Shown here in pieces: positions 1 through 10,064 of a DNA stretch of 64,000 nt. The stretch is from the NCBI RefSeq assembly GCF_000760215.1, contig NZ_JNAW01000004.1, positions 124,001 to 188,000 of the forward strand, read 5' to 3'. The position numbers and the translations under genes are program-made. Positions within the stretch are counted from its first letter, which is position 1, and each line of letters begins with the position of its first letter. The notes beneath the pieces were generated by a model. The model searched no databases. It worked only from the letters and a program-made list of their open reading frames with translations, and had not been told where the DNA came from. The stretch comes from Prochlorococcus sp. MIT 0603. Its GTDB lineage: Bacteria; Cyanobacteriota; Cyanobacteriia; PCC-6307; Cyanobiaceae.

Positions 1-848
1 TTATCACTAGCATTATTCATTGCAGTCATTCTGCTAGCCAGCTCAGAAGCTGCAGCTTCTTGCAATGCTCGAAGCAATTGATTCTGCAAATAAAGAGGGA
101 GCAACGAATTCAATAAGTCATCAGGAGCCTGCTCAAAAACCACATCAGAAGGTAATGCAGGTTGATCATTCGCAGGTGCAGAATCTTTCTCTATGACAAG
201 ACGACTATCTTTTGTCGTGATCCTGAAAATTTCATCTTCATCTTCAGCTATGCCTTGTGGATCTAGAGGGAGAAGAGTTTGAACTACTGGGTTGCAGCTA
301 ACTAAACTGATAAACTTTGTATATATGATCTCAACTCTATCAGTACTTGCTGAAAGGAACTTCGACAAGACTTCACTAGTGGCCTCTTCTGCATCCTTTG
401 ATGTAGGCACTTGTTCTAGGTCTTGAAAAGAAGCACTAACCTTATACTGATTACTTCTATTTTGAAAATAAGTAATTGCTTTTCTTCCTATTAGAACCAA
501 ATCAACCTCAAATCCCTGCTTCTTCAATTCATCAAAACGTTGCTCAGTCCGTTTAATAACATTCGTATTATAACCGCCACACAAGCCACGGTCACCAGTC
601 ACAGAGAGCAATGTAACCTTCTTAACCTCACGTTTTTTGAGCAATGGGGAATCAGCAGCCTCAAATTGCATACGTGACTGAATATTCTCAAGAACTCTTG
701 CCAAACGATCTGCAAATGGACGACTCTTAAGAACCTGATCTTGCGCACGTCGAACTTTAGCAGCTGCAACAAGACGCATTGCCTCAGTAATCTTGCGAGT
801 GTTCTTAACGGAAACAATCCTGTCTCGGATTTCCTTTAGGTTTGCCAT
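1..848 (-). CDS. atpG: ATP synthase gamma subunit (3' end cut by window edge)
   Basis: Central rotor stalk of the F1 sector, linking proton flow through the c-ring to catalysis in alpha/beta. About 282 codons are visible from the ATG at 848. No stop is reached at base 1, so the C-terminal helix lies outside the window. The N-terminus (MANLKEIRDRIVSVKNTRKI) is the typical gamma coiled coil. The GDRGLCGGYN motif follows at about residue 85. The acidic stretch around residues 200-245 matches the extra segment of photosynthetic gamma subunits, which is known to limit ATP hydrolysis in the dark. It is the last visible gene of the atp cluster, 28 bases after atpA. Confidence 0.97.
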   Translation of the reverse strand, partial: MANLKEIRDRIVSVKNTRKITEAMRLVAAAKVRRAQDQVLKSRPFADRLARVLENIQSRMQFEAADSPLLKKREVKKVTLLSVTGDRGLCGGYNTNVIKRTEQRFDELKKQGFEVDLVLIGRKAITYFQNRSNQYKVSASFQDLEQVPTSKDAEEATSEVLSKFLSASTDRVEIIYTKFISLVSCNPVVQTLLPLDPQGIAEDEDEIFRITTKDSRLVIEKDSAPANDQPALPSDVVFEQAPDDLLNSLLPLYLQNQLLRALQEAAASELASRMTAMNNASD

Positions 849-876
849 GAATAAAAATCTCCTGGGTACCCTAAGG

Positions 877-2394
877 TTAAGCAGATGCCAACATAGAGGA
901 CTTAACCTCATTAATTGACTCTCTCAAAACATTCTCAAGATCTTCACTGAGTTTCTTTTCAGATAAAACCTTATCTATATAATCTGGTTTACTGGTTTTT
1001 AAATATTCACGAAGTTCTGAGGAGAATTGTACTACTTGTTCAACAGGGATTTCATCAATCAAACCTTTTACACCTGCATATACAACTGCCACTTGCTCTG
1101 CGAGGTTTAAAGGTGCAAATTGAGCTTGCTTAAGAAGTTCTCTTAAACGCTTTCCTCTTTCAAGTTGTTGCTGAGTAGCTTCATCTAAATCAGAGGCAAA
1201 CTGTGAGAACGCGGCAAGCTCATCAAACTGAGCTAATTCAAGTTTCAAGGTACCTGCAATCTTCTTAATTGCCTTTGTTTGAGCGGCTCCTCCTACTCGA
1301 CTAACAGAGATACCAACATTAATAGCTGGCCGCAAACCTGAGTTAAAAAGATCTGCGCTTAAAAAGATTTGTCCATCAGTAATTGAAATTACATTGGTTG
1401 GAATATAAGCAGAGACATCTCCTGCTTGTGTTTCAATTATCGGCAAAGCTGTCATAGATCCACTGCCCATTGCATCAGAAAGCTTTGCAGCTCTTTCAAG
1501 CAAACGACTGTGACAATAGAAAACATCTCCTGGATAAGCCTCACGACCTGGTGGGCGTCTTAGAAGAAGAGACATCTGGCGATAAGCCTGAGCCTGTTTT
1601 GTTAAATCGTCATAAATAACTAAGGTAGCTTTACCTTGATACATAAAATGCTCAGCTATAGCTGCACCTGTATATGGAGCAAGATATTGTAATGCTGCAG
1701 CTTCTGAAGCACTAGCATTAACAACTATTGTGTATTCTAATGCCCCTTTTTCTCGTAAGACCTCAACAACTTGGGCAACAGAAGCAGACTTCTGGCCAAC
1801 CGCTACATATACACAAACAACATCTTGCCCCTTCTGATTGATGATTGTATCAATCGCAATAGCTGTCTTTCCTGTTTGACGATCTCCAATAATCAACTCT
1901 CGTTGTCCTCTACCTATAGGAATCATTGCATCGATAGAAGTTATGCCTGTCTGCATAGGCTCATGTACAGACTTCCTTTTAATAATTCCAGGGGCTATAG
2001 ACTCTATTAATCTTGAATCACTTGTAGGAATTTCGCCATTTCCATCAACTGGCTGACCAAGAGGGTTTACAACCCTACCCAACATTGCCTCTCCAACAGG
2101 AACAGAAGCAATTTTGCCTGTCGCTTTAACAGTACTTCCTTCTTGAATTCCAAGACCTTCCCCCATAAGAACAGCACCAACATTGTCATCTTCTAAATTC
2201 AATGCGATACCTTCAGTTCCATCTTCGAATTCAACTAATTCTCCAGCCATAGCCTTCTCAAGGCCATAAACTCTCGCAATTCCATCACCGATCTGAAGAA
2301 CGGTTCCTACATTGCTTACTGAAACAGATTTATCGTAATCAGCAATTTGCTTCTTAAGAATTGAACTGATTTCGTCGGGACGTATAGAGACCAT
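877..2394 (-). CDS. atpA: ATP synthase alpha subunit
   Basis: Non-catalytic nucleotide-binding subunit of F1, alternating with beta around gamma. It is 505 residues, the normal length. The P-loop [13 protein letters not shown] lies near residue 170. The alpha/beta signature [14 protein letters not shown] is near residue 365. The ATG at 2394 opens with [17 protein letters not shown], the usual cyanobacterial N-terminus. It sits 65 bases downstream of atpH and 28 bases upstream of the gamma gene, all on the minus strand. Beta and epsilon genes are absent from the window, as expected in cyanobacteria, where they form a separate locus. Confidence 0.99.
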   Translation of the reverse strand: MVSIRPDEISSILKKQIADYDKSVSVSNVGTVLQIGDGIARVYGLEKAMAGELVEFEDGTEGIALNLEDDNVGAVLMGEGLGIQEGSTVKATGKIASVPVGEAMLGRVVNPLGQPVDGNGEIPTSDSRLIESIAPGIIKRKSVHEPMQTGITSIDAMIPIGRGQRELIIGDRQTGKTAIAIDTIINQKGQDVVCVYVAVGQKSASVAQVVEVLREKGALEYTIVVNASASEAAALQYLAPYTGAAIAEHFMYQGKATLVIYDDLTKQAQAYRQMSLLLRRPPGREAYPGDVFYCHSRLLERAAKLSDAMGSGSMTALPIIETQAGDVSAYIPTNVISITDGQIFLSADLFNSGLRPAINVGISVSRVGGAAQTKAIKKIAGTLKLELAQFDELAAFSQFASDLDEATQQQLERGKRLRELLKQAQFAPLNLAEQVAVVYAGVKGLIDEIPVEQVVQFSSELREYLKTSKPDYIDKVLSEKKLSEDLENVLRESINEVKSSMLASA

Positions 2395-2459
2395 GGGAAA
2401 AGTAAGTAATTAAATAAAGAATGAAAAAGGAAGAAGGAAAGTGAAAAGAGTTTGCTTAG

Positions 2460-3008
2460 CTAGCTTACCTTTGCAAGCTCAAGACCCAATCGGCGAACCT
2501 GACCTGAAAGACTTGCATCGATAACCTTAGATCCAACATTGATAACAAAGCCTCCAATCAAATTAGAATCAACTTTTAAATCTAATTCTAAATTGTCAGT
2601 GCCTGCAACCGATTGAACAATTTTGAGAATTTCCAGTTGTTGATTTTCATTTAACTCAACAGCTGAAGTTACAGTAGCCAAAGCAATATTACGTTGTTCA
2701 CGGTAAAGCTCCAGCAACCTTTCAAGGACTGAATCTAAAAATCCTATACGTTGTCTATCTGCTAACAACTTCAAGAGATTAAGAAAAGAAGGAGTCAAAT
2801 CCTTAGAGAAGATCTTCTCAAGAACTGCTTTTTTAGTTTCAATTTCCAGTACGGGTGAAGCCATTGCACCACTAAATTCAGGAGATTGATTCCAAAGCTC
2901 TAGTAAAGATTTAGACTGTTCAACTATCTTTTCAACTTCTTTACGGCTTTCAGCTACTTGAAGGAATGCTTCAGCATATGGAGTTGTGATTGTATTCAGA
3001 AGAGGCAT
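2460..3008 (-). CDS. atpH: ATP synthase delta subunit
   Basis: Peripheral-stalk subunit (the OSCP equivalent) that clamps the top of the alpha3beta3 hexamer to the b/b' stalk. It has 182 residues, normal for the family. The N-terminal helical domain (TPYAEAFLQVAE) is followed by the conserved C-terminal segment SNLIGGFVINVGSKVIDAS. Its ATG overlaps the last base of the atpF stop codon, which suggests translational coupling within the operon. In plastid-style nomenclature this gene is called atpD. Confidence 0.96.
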   Translation of the reverse strand: MPLLNTITTPYAEAFLQVAESRKEVEKIVEQSKSLLELWNQSPEFSGAMASPVLEIETKKAVLEKIFSKDLTPSFLNLLKLLADRQRIGFLDSVLERLLELYREQRNIALATVTSAVELNENQQLEILKIVQSVAGTDNLELDLKVDSNLIGGFVINVGSKVIDASLSGQVRRLGLELAKVS

Positions 3009-3523
3009 TAAATATCTCCAATATTTTTAATTGATTGTTTTAAAAACTTATCTTGAGATTTTTCATCAAAGTTTTTAGAAAGGCTTGATAAAGCTTTTTC
3101 GATAGCCAACTTGGCAGCTTCTCTCCTTAGTTGGCTGCTTACTCTAGAAGCTTCTAAGTTGAGATCAGATGCAGCTCCTTGCTTGATACGCGCCATTTCC
3201 AAAACAGTACGTTTCTCACTTTCCAATCGAATTGCATCAGCTCTTGCTCTGCAATCTTCTCGGATCTTACCTGCTTTTTTCTCAGCAGATGCAAGCTCTA
3301 ATTTTGCTTTTTTGAGTGAATTTGACGCATCTGCCAAACGTTCTTCTGCGTCTTTAAGGTCCTGCAAAATTGTAAAACGTCGTCTCTCAAGCATACTTCC
3401 TAAGAAATTAGGAAGAAATTTGTAGAGACCAAAGATAACAACTGCAAGATTGAGAATATTCGTCTCAAATAAATTGAGATTCAGACCAAAACCTTGAGCC
3501 GCAAAAAGTAAGGAATGATTCAT
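3008..3523 (-). CDS. atpF: ATP synthase subunit b (first stalk subunit)
   Basis: Membrane-anchored half of the heterodimeric peripheral stalk that holds F1 still against the rotor. It has 171 residues. One transmembrane segment lies at about residues 23-42, followed by a long charged coiled coil (residues 50-165) rich in Ala, Lys and Glu. It overlaps the b' gene by four bases and atpH by one. The presence of both b and b' is typical of photosynthetic organisms, where the stalk is a heterodimer rather than a b homodimer. Confidence 0.96.
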   Translation of the reverse strand: MNHSLLFAAQGFGLNLNLFETNILNLAVVIFGLYKFLPNFLGSMLERRRFTILQDLKDAEERLADASNSLKKAKLELASAEKKAGKIREDCRARADAIRLESEKRTVLEMARIKQGAASDLNLEASRVSSQLRREAAKLAIEKALSSLSKNFDEKSQDKFLKQSIKNIGDI

Positions 3524-3981
3524 TTTGCTGCTAATAACCTTTGGACAATCAAATCACCTAACTCATTAGCATCAGATTGAAGCTTATTGAGAGCATTCGC
3601 ACGTTGAGAATCAATTTCTCTCCTTGCATTTTCTCTAGAGGTATTGGCTTCAGAATTTGCTAAATCCAAAGCCTCTTTATAAAGCTTTTCAGAATCTTCT
3701 TCTGCCTCAGAAATGACCTTCTGCGCTGCCTTACGAGCTTCCTTAAGTTGACTCTTGAGATCACTCTCAAGCTTTTCAACCTCAGCCAGTTTGTTTTTAG
3801 CCTCGGTTCTACTAGTGAGGACATAGTCTTCTCTCTCTTCAACAACCCGACCAACGGGCTTGAAGAAAAGAACATTAAGGATGTATGTGAGGAGAACAAC
3901 CTGAGCAGCCATAAGTGGCAAGGTTGCATCGAAGTCAAATAGACCTCCTTCACTAGCACCAAACAGAAGCAAGCTTGTCAT
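3520..3981 (-). CDS. atpG: ATP synthase subunit b' (second stalk subunit)
   Basis: Partner of subunit b in the peripheral stalk. It has 153 residues. A membrane segment lies at about residues 20-42 ([20 protein letters not shown]), then [11 protein letters not shown] and a coiled coil to the C-terminus. It overlaps atpF by four bases. It follows the c-subunit gene after a 145-base gap in which I recognise no gene. The symbol atpG is used for b' in many cyanobacterial records and is easily confused with gamma, which is why the product name matters here. Confidence 0.95.
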   Translation of the reverse strand: MTSLLLFGASEGGLFDFDATLPLMAAQVVLLTYILNVLFFKPVGRVVEEREDYVLTSRTEAKNKLAEVEKLESDLKSQLKEARKAAQKVISEAEEDSEKLYKEALDLANSEANTSRENARREIDSQRANALNKLQSDANELGDLIVQRLLAAK

Positions 3982-4126
3982 GTGGCAGGGGTGCGTGAAA
4001 TTAAAACGTGTCTTAAAAGTTTTAAGAGCCAGGGGAATGAATAATGATCAAATCAAGTTTGAGGAAGATCTAAAAACAAATAAAAATACTTTTGATTAAA
4101 GATCAACCCCTTCAATTTGAATTTGA

Positions 4127-4402
<276 letters not shown>

Positions 4403-4505
4403 CTAAGCGCGTATTAAAGAGAAACCGGAAGTTTATACCTGCGAGGGGGACATCTCATAGTTCATACGATGGAACCAAAAGAAATTGAACCTATTCGCAA
4501 GGGTT

Positions 4506-4534
4506 TTGCTAGAAAATTGAAAGATTTCTAGCAA
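4506..4534 (-). promoter_or_regulatory. Stem-loop between atpB and atpE
   Basis: Ten-base perfect arms (TTGCTAGAAA and TTTCTAGCAA) enclose a nine-base loop. It lies 12 bases downstream of the subunit a stop and well upstream of the subunit c start. No strong T-run follows on the minus strand, so a full terminator is unlikely. Partial termination, or a processing or stabilising role that raises c-subunit mRNA, is inference. Confidence 0.5.
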
Positions 4535-4546
4535 CAAAAGTTTTGA

Positions 4547-5272
4547 TTAATGATGCTCTTCTACTGCTTCACCAATGTAGTAAGCAGCAAGAGTTGCAAA
4601 AATCAAGGCTTGAATAGCACTAGTAAACAAGCCAAGAAACATTACAGGAACAGGAAGAACTAGTGGCACTAGAAAAACAAGTACTGCAACAACTAATTCA
4701 TCTGCAAGAATGTTTCCGAATAAACGGAAGGAAAGAGAAAGAGGCTTCGTGAAATCTTCAACAATCTTGAACGGAAGCATGATTGGCGTTGGATGAACGT
4801 AGTACTCGAAGTAACGCAATCCTTTGTTGCTCAAGCCCGCATAAAAATATGAAAGTGAAACCAAAAGAGCCAATGCGACGGTTGTATTTATATCCGCCGT
4901 AGGTGCACCTAATTCTCCACTAGGGAGTTCAATTAACTTCCAAGGGATTAAAGCCCCACCCCAATTGCTCACAAAAATGAACAAAAAGAGAGTTCCTATA
5001 AATGGCATCCAGTCCCTATAGACTTTTTCTCCAATTTGGGTACGAGCTAAATCACGAATATAATCCCAAAGAAATTCAAGAAGATTTTGAACTCCTTTAG
5101 GATCACGTTCCATCTTTTTAGTGCCAACAACAACAAGAGTTAGCAATGCACCAATCAGAATCCAGGAAGTCATGAAGACTTGCCCATGAATTCTGACGTT
5201 TCCTATTTGCCAATAAAGATGTTGACCAACTTCAAGTGCAGCAAAAGGTAAAACAAATGGAGAGGTACCCAT
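4547..5272 (-). CDS. atpB: ATP synthase subunit a
   Basis: Membrane subunit carrying the two proton half-channels next to the c-ring. Starting at the ATG at 5272 ([20 protein letters not shown]) gives 241 residues, the usual cyanobacterial length. An in-frame ATG at 5305 would add 11 residues ([11 protein letters not shown]) that I do not expect in the family. The essential arginine is in the segment [17 protein letters not shown]. Five or six hydrophobic segments are visible. No strong ribosome-binding site precedes either start. It lies downstream of atp1 on the minus strand. Confidence 0.95.
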   Translation of the reverse strand: MGTSPFVLPFAALEVGQHLYWQIGNVRIHGQVFMTSWILIGALLTLVVVGTKKMERDPKGVQNLLEFLWDYIRDLARTQIGEKVYRDWMPFIGTLFLFIFVSNWGGALIPWKLIELPSGELGAPTADINTTVALALLVSLSYFYAGLSNKGLRYFEYYVHPTPIMLPFKIVEDFTKPLSLSFRLFGNILADELVVAVLVFLVPLVLPVPVMFLGLFTSAIQALIFATLAAYYIGEAVEEHH

Positions 5273-5356
5273 TTTTAGAAGAATGAAAAGTCGCCAAAGC
5301 GACATTGTGTCTTAAGTTAAGCCTTGAAACTATCTTCAAAATTAATAAACAGCTTT

Positions 5357-5836
5357 TTAAGCAGAAGGCTCAATCAAAAACTGAAAAATTAAAGATGGCT
5401 TATAAAGCAAAAAGCCAACCAAAGCAGGCGTTAGATCAAGTCCAGGTAATTTTGCAATCACCAAAACTAGTAATACCGGAACAATCAATTGAACCTTACT
5501 GACTGAAGATGAGGTTTTCCCAAGAGATCCAATGCTTTTTGCAAGAAGACGCAAATACAAGATTCCTGAAAAGGCTCCAATTAGAAGACTAAAAGCAGCA
5601 TGAGTCCCAAAAAAGCTGATCGTAAACAAGACTGATAAAGCTGTTACGAACAAAGTCATTCTGAATATGCGTAGCTGAAGCGAAACATATTCATCAACTA
5701 AATCTCTAGAGGTGATCTCTGGAGATTCAAGGTCAATTGAAGGATTAAGGTTCTTACTGGTACCAGAATGTGCACAAATAGATTCCTCTCCAATTGGGGA
5801 GTTTTCTACTGATGTAACACGGGGCGATGCCAGCAA
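5357..5836 (-). CDS. atp1: ATP synthase assembly protein I (Atp1/AtpI-like)
   Basis: Small membrane protein at the head of the ATP synthase cluster, thought to assist c-ring assembly. It has 159 residues from a TTG at 5836. About 50 polar N-terminal residues are followed by four hydrophobic segments (about 56-75, 78-95, 115-133 and 135-152). Identification rests on position, size and topology, because the family is poorly conserved in sequence. The true start could be further downstream. The gene is divergent from ftsW across a 334-base gap. Confidence 0.8.
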   Translation of the reverse strand: MLASPRVTSVENSPIGEESICAHSGTSKNLNPSIDLESPEITSRDLVDEYVSLQLRIFRMTLFVTALSVLFTISFFGTHAAFSLLIGAFSGILYLRLLAKSIGSLGKTSSSVSKVQLIVPVLLVLVIAKLPGLDLTPALVGFLLYKPSLIFQFLIEPSA

Positions 5837-6140
5837 AGGCTCGTATACTCCAAAGGCCCGCGGAATCTACCATGCAGTAGGTAAAAAAACTGCTTTAGAA
5901 CTTGAAAACTGCTTAAAAATTTTTCTTTTACTTTTTTAGACCTTCAAATGAAGCGGAAACAGCAAGCTTAGGTAAGAAAAACAACACACTAATTCCACAA
6001 AGGGCTATTTAATAAAGCCACCAAAATAAAAAAAAATCAAACTTTATATAAAATTGAATGTAAAATAGTTCTATAAGTAATGGGAAATAAAAGGCCATAA
6101 CTTAAGAGAGACTGCAATTCCCTCTTAGCATTGAAGAGAA
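5837..6140. other. Divergent intergenic region between atp1 and ftsW
   Basis: About 300 A+T-rich bases with no convincing ORF. They must hold the promoter of the atp cluster (leftward) and that of ftsW (rightward). I see A/T-rich -10-like words, for example near 6050, but nothing I can assign with confidence. The right end carries the long palindrome listed separately. Confidence 0.4.
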
Positions 6141-6175
6141 GCCAAGTCCTAAATAAATATTATTTAGGACTTGGC
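6141..6175. repeat. Perfect 16-bp inverted repeat with 3-base loop at the ftsW 5' end
   Basis: Arms GCCAAGTCCTAAATAA and TTATTTAGGACTTGGC match without a mismatch around the loop ATA. The right arm contains the TTG at 6171 that would be the longest ftsW start. As RNA this would be a stable hairpin in the ftsW leader. As DNA it could be a dimeric regulator site. It is not a plausible terminator for either divergent neighbour, because no T-run follows on the plus strand. Confidence 0.7.
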
Positions 6176-7463
6176 AAACTGGATTTTAAGAGGCTCAATA
6201 GAAAAGAACATTTCAATAAATCCTTTGACTAGCCGCACAATCAAACCGATTGAGAGAGGCTATGATCCCGCAAAGATATCAAAGAGGTACCTTGCAAGAA
6301 ATGTAGCTAAAATCTCCTTCTGGCAAAGAGTTATGCCACTTCCATGGGAACTTTGGCCAGCAGAGGCAAGATTATTATTAGCTCTAATGCTTTTCTGGAG
6401 CATAGCTGGCCTTTTTATTCTTGGTTCGGCCAGCTGGTGGGTTGCAGCCAGAGAGATGGGTCAAGGTAGTTATTTCATAAATCGTCAAATAATTTGGCTG
6501 ATAATTAGCTGGTCAATTGCTTCGCTCTCAATATCAATTAACCTAAGACAATGGTTGAGGCTATCCAAATCATTCTTAATAGTTTGCCTGTTATTAGTAG
6601 GAGCAACTCTTGTTTTTGGAAGCAACATTAATGGAGCTTCCCGTTGGTTAATTCTTGGTCCTATTAGGATCCAACCATCAGAATTAGTCAAACCCTTTTT
6701 AATACTTCAATCTGCAAGTCTATTTACTCAGTGGAAGCGCATAAAAAACGGACAAAAGCTTTTAGAGCTTAGTATTTTCGGCACATTAATTATTCTTATT
6801 CTAAAGCAACCAAACCTTAGCACTGCTGCACTATTAGGAATTATAATTTGGATGATTGCACTATCTGCAGGAATACGATTTAGAAATCTTTTGATAACTG
6901 CTTTATTAGGATTCAGTCTTGGCATATTTAGTATTACTAGGAATGAATACCAATTACTTCGTGTTACATCATTCCTTAATCCATGGGAAGATCCTCAGGG
7001 GAATGGCTACCAACTTATACAAAGTCTTCTAGCAATCGGTTCTGGTGGATGGTTTGGCGAAGGCTATGGACTATCCACGCAAAAGCTGCTCTATTTACCT
7101 TTCTTAAATACAGATTTTATTTTCTCAGTTTATGCTGAAGAATTTGGCTTTGCAGGATCATTTATGCTCATAGCTTTTTTAATGCTAATCGCATTCCTTG
7201 GATTAAGGATATCTCTTCGCAGTCAGAATAATTACTCTAAGCTTATCGCAATTGGTTGTAGCGCAATGCTTATTGGGCAATCAATTATGCATTTAGCTGT
7301 AGCATCAGGATCAATGCCTACAACTGGACTGCCATTACCATTTATTAGCTATGGAGGGAATTCTTTACTTTCTAGTTTTCTAATTGGAAGCTTATTACTT
7401 CGATGCTCTCTTGAGTCAACTGGTTTGATTGGTGGACTAAAAGTCAAGAAGGCACTCTACTAG
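6171..7463 (+). CDS. ftsW: Cell-division lipid II polymerase FtsW (SEDS family)
   Basis: Polytopic SEDS glycosyltransferase that polymerises septal peptidoglycan. Up to 430 residues, about ten membrane segments from residue 62 on. Family landmarks are visible: GASRWLILGPIRIQPSELVK, the loop LLYLPFLNTDFIFSVYAEEFG, and GLPLPFISYGGNSLL near the end. The first 54 residues are polar and variable. The TTG at 6171 lies inside a hairpin, while a TTG at 6225 and an ATG at 6333 (MPLPWELWPAEARL) are alternatives. The last would give 376 residues, closer to the conserved core. Confidence 0.93.
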   Translation: MANWILRGSIEKNISINPLTSRTIKPIERGYDPAKISKRYLARNVAKISFWQRVMPLPWELWPAEARLLLALMLFWSIAGLFILGSASWWVAAREMGQGSYFINRQIIWLIISWSIASLSISINLRQWLRLSKSFLIVCLLLVGATLVFGSNINGASRWLILGPIRIQPSELVKPFLILQSASLFTQWKRIKNGQKLLELSIFGTLIILILKQPNLSTAALLGIIIWMIALSAGIRFRNLLITALLGFSLGIFSITRNEYQLLRVTSFLNPWEDPQGNGYQLIQSLLAIGSGGWFGEGYGLSTQKLLYLPFLNTDFIFSVYAEEFGFAGSFMLIAFLMLIAFLGLRISLRSQNNYSKLIAIGCSAMLIGQSIMHLAVASGSMPTTGLPLPFISYGGNSLLSSFLIGSLLLRCSLESTGLIGGLKVKKALY

Positions 7464-7573
7464 ATATTGTAAAATTTAAATTTAAAATACTGATTACATA
7501 GATTCTTATTTCTTACCTAAATCTTGCGATATCAGATCTAGCTCAAACCAGTGAGCAACTAATTAGCCATGGC

Positions 7574-8227
7574 TTGGAATCCCCAGGTCCTTTGACATTA
7601 GCAATTGTATTCATAGCTGGCGTTTTAACTAGTCTTGGGCCATGTTCTTTATCCCTTTTACCTGTAACTGTTGCTTACCTATCAGGTTTTAACGAAACAC
7701 AAAACCCTTTTATTAAAAGCCTATTATTCTGCAGCGGGATTGTTTCTTCATTAGTAATCCTTGGGAGTCTAAGTGGATTATTTGGCAAGATATATGGCCA
7801 ACTACCATCTGAAGTAACAATCATAGTCCCATTAATAATGGTTTTGATGGGTTTAAACTTATTAGGAATCTTAAAATTCAGACTTCCTAATGGACCTGAT
7901 TTTGTTGGATTGCAAGAAAAATCTCCAAATTCTCTTGCACCAATTGCGGCAGGGCTAACATTCGGATTAGCTTCTTCTCCTTGCACAACTCCAATATTAG
8001 CTGTAATTCTTGCTTGGATAGCTCAAAGTGGGAACCCTTTGATTGGAGTTGTTATTCTTGCTTGTTTTGGATTTGGGCAAGTCATAACTTTGTTCATTGC
8101 AGGAACAACTGCAGCAGCAATTCCCAAACTTTTAGAAATGAAGCGATTCAGCAAATGGGTACCAGCATTAAGTGGCGCGATTTTTTTAATTACAGGGTTG
8201 TTAAGTCTCTTTGCTCAGTGGATATAA
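7574..8227 (+). CDS. ccdA: Thiol-disulfide transporter CcdA (cytochrome c biogenesis)
   Basis: Thylakoid or plasma membrane protein that passes reducing power to the lumen for haem attachment to c-type cytochromes (System II). It has 217 residues from a TTG. The paired cysteines are in SLGPCSLSLLPVTVAY and ASSPCTTPILAVILAW, and six membrane segments are visible. The frame stays open upstream to 7502 and reads ...LAQTSEQLISHGLESPGPL, which looks like genuine N-terminal sequence, but it offers no ATG, GTG or TTG. The real start may be a rare codon such as ATT at 7502. ccsB follows after four bases. Confidence 0.92.
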   Translation: MESPGPLTLAIVFIAGVLTSLGPCSLSLLPVTVAYLSGFNETQNPFIKSLLFCSGIVSSLVILGSLSGLFGKIYGQLPSEVTIIVPLIMVLMGLNLLGILKFRLPNGPDFVGLQEKSPNSLAPIAAGLTFGLASSPCTTPILAVILAWIAQSGNPLIGVVILACFGFGQVITLFIAGTTAAAIPKLLEMKRFSKWVPALSGAIFLITGLLSLFAQWI

Positions 8228-8231
8228 ACAG

Positions 8232-9521
8232 ATGAAATATTTGAGAAGAGTTATTAATTGGTTAGCCAGTTTAAAAGTTGCGATTGTTCTTTTACTTCTT
8301 ATTGCAATATCCTCTTCTATTGGCACTGCAGTACCTCAAGGCCAACCTGCTGAAATTTATTTAAGCACATATAGTACGAATAAATTTTTAGGCTGGATAA
8401 ATGGAGAACTATTACTGCAAATGCAGTTAGATCATGTCTACTCAAGCCTTTGGTTCATCATTCTTCTTGCCTGGCTATCACTATCGCTAATTATTTGTAG
8501 CTGGAAAAGACAATTTCCAACCCTACAAAAATCAATGGCTTGGATAGATTATAAAGACCCTAAGCAAATTCAGAAATTAGCTATATCTAAAACCTTTAAA
8601 GTCAATCAATCGGATAAAGGAATTGGAAATTTAGAAGATTATCTAATACATCAAGGGTGGAATGTTCAAAAGAAATCTTATAGATTAGCGGCTCGCAAAG
8701 GATTAATAGGGAGAGTTGGGCCCCCATTAGTTCATTTTGGCATGATAGTCCTAATGTTTGGGGCAACATTAGGTGTTTTACAAGGAGACCGGTTGGAAAA
8801 ATTTCTTGCCCCAGAGAGATCTTTAGATCTACTAAGTCCTAATGGAATAAATAAAGTAAATCTCAAGCTAACTGATTTCCAAATTGAAAGAGGGCCAAAT
8901 GGTGAACCTGAGCAGTTTCGATCAAAACTAGAACTAACTGATAAGAAACTAAAAAAAGAATTCACTAAAGAAATTAGTGTCAATCATCCTTTACGCTTTA
9001 ACGGTATAACTATATATCAAGCAGATTGGTCTCTTGCGTCAATAACTATTCAAATAGATGGAAGCCCGAAGCTACAATTCCCTTTAAATAAAATCGATGA
9101 ACTTGGCGAGCAAGTTTGGGGTGTTGTCATACCAAGTATGAACACTCCAAATGATCAAGTTCTTTTAACTGTTTCTAGTGAAGAAGGTCCTGTAAGAGCA
9201 TTTAATATAAAAGGTAATTCCATCGGTTTAGCAAGGCCCGATGGGGGAATAATAGAAACTGCAAACTCTAAAATAAAAGTCTTCAATATCTTACCAAGTA
9301 GTGGAATATTACTAAAATATGACCCCGGAGTACCAATTGTTTATATAGGTTTTTCTATATTTTTAATAGGTAGTATTCTTAGTATTATATCGACTAAGCA
9401 AATTTGGATAATTTCTGAAAAAGAAAATAGTTTATTATATATAGGAGGGTTGTCAAACAGAAATACAATAGGTTTTGCCAATCAATTTCCATTAATTGTT
9501 AAAGCAGCCTATAAAAATTAA
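8232..9521 (+). CDS. ccsB: Cytochrome c biogenesis protein CcsB/Ccs1 (ResB family)
   Basis: Partner of CcsA in the System II haem lyase, delivering haem and keeping apocytochrome thiols reduced. The ATG at 8232 (MKYLRRVINWLASLKVAI) gives 429 residues. A TTG at 8211 would overlap ccdA and looks spurious. Three N-terminal hydrophobic segments (about 14-31, 73-92 and 162-180), a large lumenal domain and a final membrane helix near residue 375-395 match ResB/Ccs1. The conserved GPPLVHFGMIVLM segment is clear. It is coupled to ccdA and overlaps convergent queF by four bases. Confidence 0.94.
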   Translation: MKYLRRVINWLASLKVAIVLLLLIAISSSIGTAVPQGQPAEIYLSTYSTNKFLGWINGELLLQMQLDHVYSSLWFIILLAWLSLSLIICSWKRQFPTLQKSMAWIDYKDPKQIQKLAISKTFKVNQSDKGIGNLEDYLIHQGWNVQKKSYRLAARKGLIGRVGPPLVHFGMIVLMFGATLGVLQGDRLEKFLAPERSLDLLSPNGINKVNLKLTDFQIERGPNGEPEQFRSKLELTDKKLKKEFTKEISVNHPLRFNGITIYQADWSLASITIQIDGSPKLQFPLNKIDELGEQVWGVVIPSMNTPNDQVLLTVSSEEGPVRAFNIKGNSIGLARPDGGIIETANSKIKVFNILPSSGILLKYDPGVPIVYIGFSIFLIGSILSIISTKQIWIISEKENSLLYIGGLSNRNTIGFANQFPLIVKAAYKN

Positions 9522-9913
9522 ACTTTCTTCCTTGAACCATGACTTGCTTTTATAATTGTATGAATATTTCCTCGGGGATTAAAATCTGCTTCTAATTGCA
9601 TCCATGAAGGGTTAGCAGCTTCAACAAAATCATTTAAAATTTTATTTGCGACCTCTTCATGAGAAATCTTCTTATTGCGATAACTGTTTATATATAACTT
9701 CAGAGATTTCAACTCCAAGACTTTTTCAAAGGGTTGGTATAACAACTTAATTACTGCAAAGTCTGGATAACCAGAGAATGGACACTGACAAGTAAATTCT
9801 GGTAATTCTATAGAAATTTCATAGTCCCTCCCAATGCTGGGATTATCAAAACATAGAATTTCTCCATTAGAAATTGATCTTTCACCATACATCTCGGAAG
9901 TTTCAGATTTCAT
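9518..9913 (-). CDS. queF: NADPH-dependent 7-cyano-7-deazaguanine reductase QueF
   Basis: Reduces preQ0 to preQ1 in queuosine synthesis for tRNA wobble modification. The ATG at 9913 gives 131 residues, matching the short (type I) QueF. A TTG at 9931 would add six. The nucleophilic cysteine is in FTCQCPFSGYPDFAVI. The substrate-binding ELKSLKLYINSYRN and HEEV segments follow. The gene converges on ccsB with a four-base overlap. Confidence 0.95.
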   Translation of the reverse strand: MKSETSEMYGERSISNGEILCFDNPSIGRDYEISIELPEFTCQCPFSGYPDFAVIKLLYQPFEKVLELKSLKLYINSYRNKKISHEEVANKILNDFVEAANPSWMQLEADFNPRGNIHTIIKASHGSRKKV

Positions 9914-10064
9914 CGCAGTAGACCTACCCAAAAATTAAGTAAATATTTTAAAACTAATTCTTTATTCATTAATGACAAGCTTGAGAAGTTAATCCTCCTG
10001 ATTTTTAAATCAAGTTGCCTCGAAGGAAAAGCGATTTCAAGCAATATTCCAATATGTATCATCT

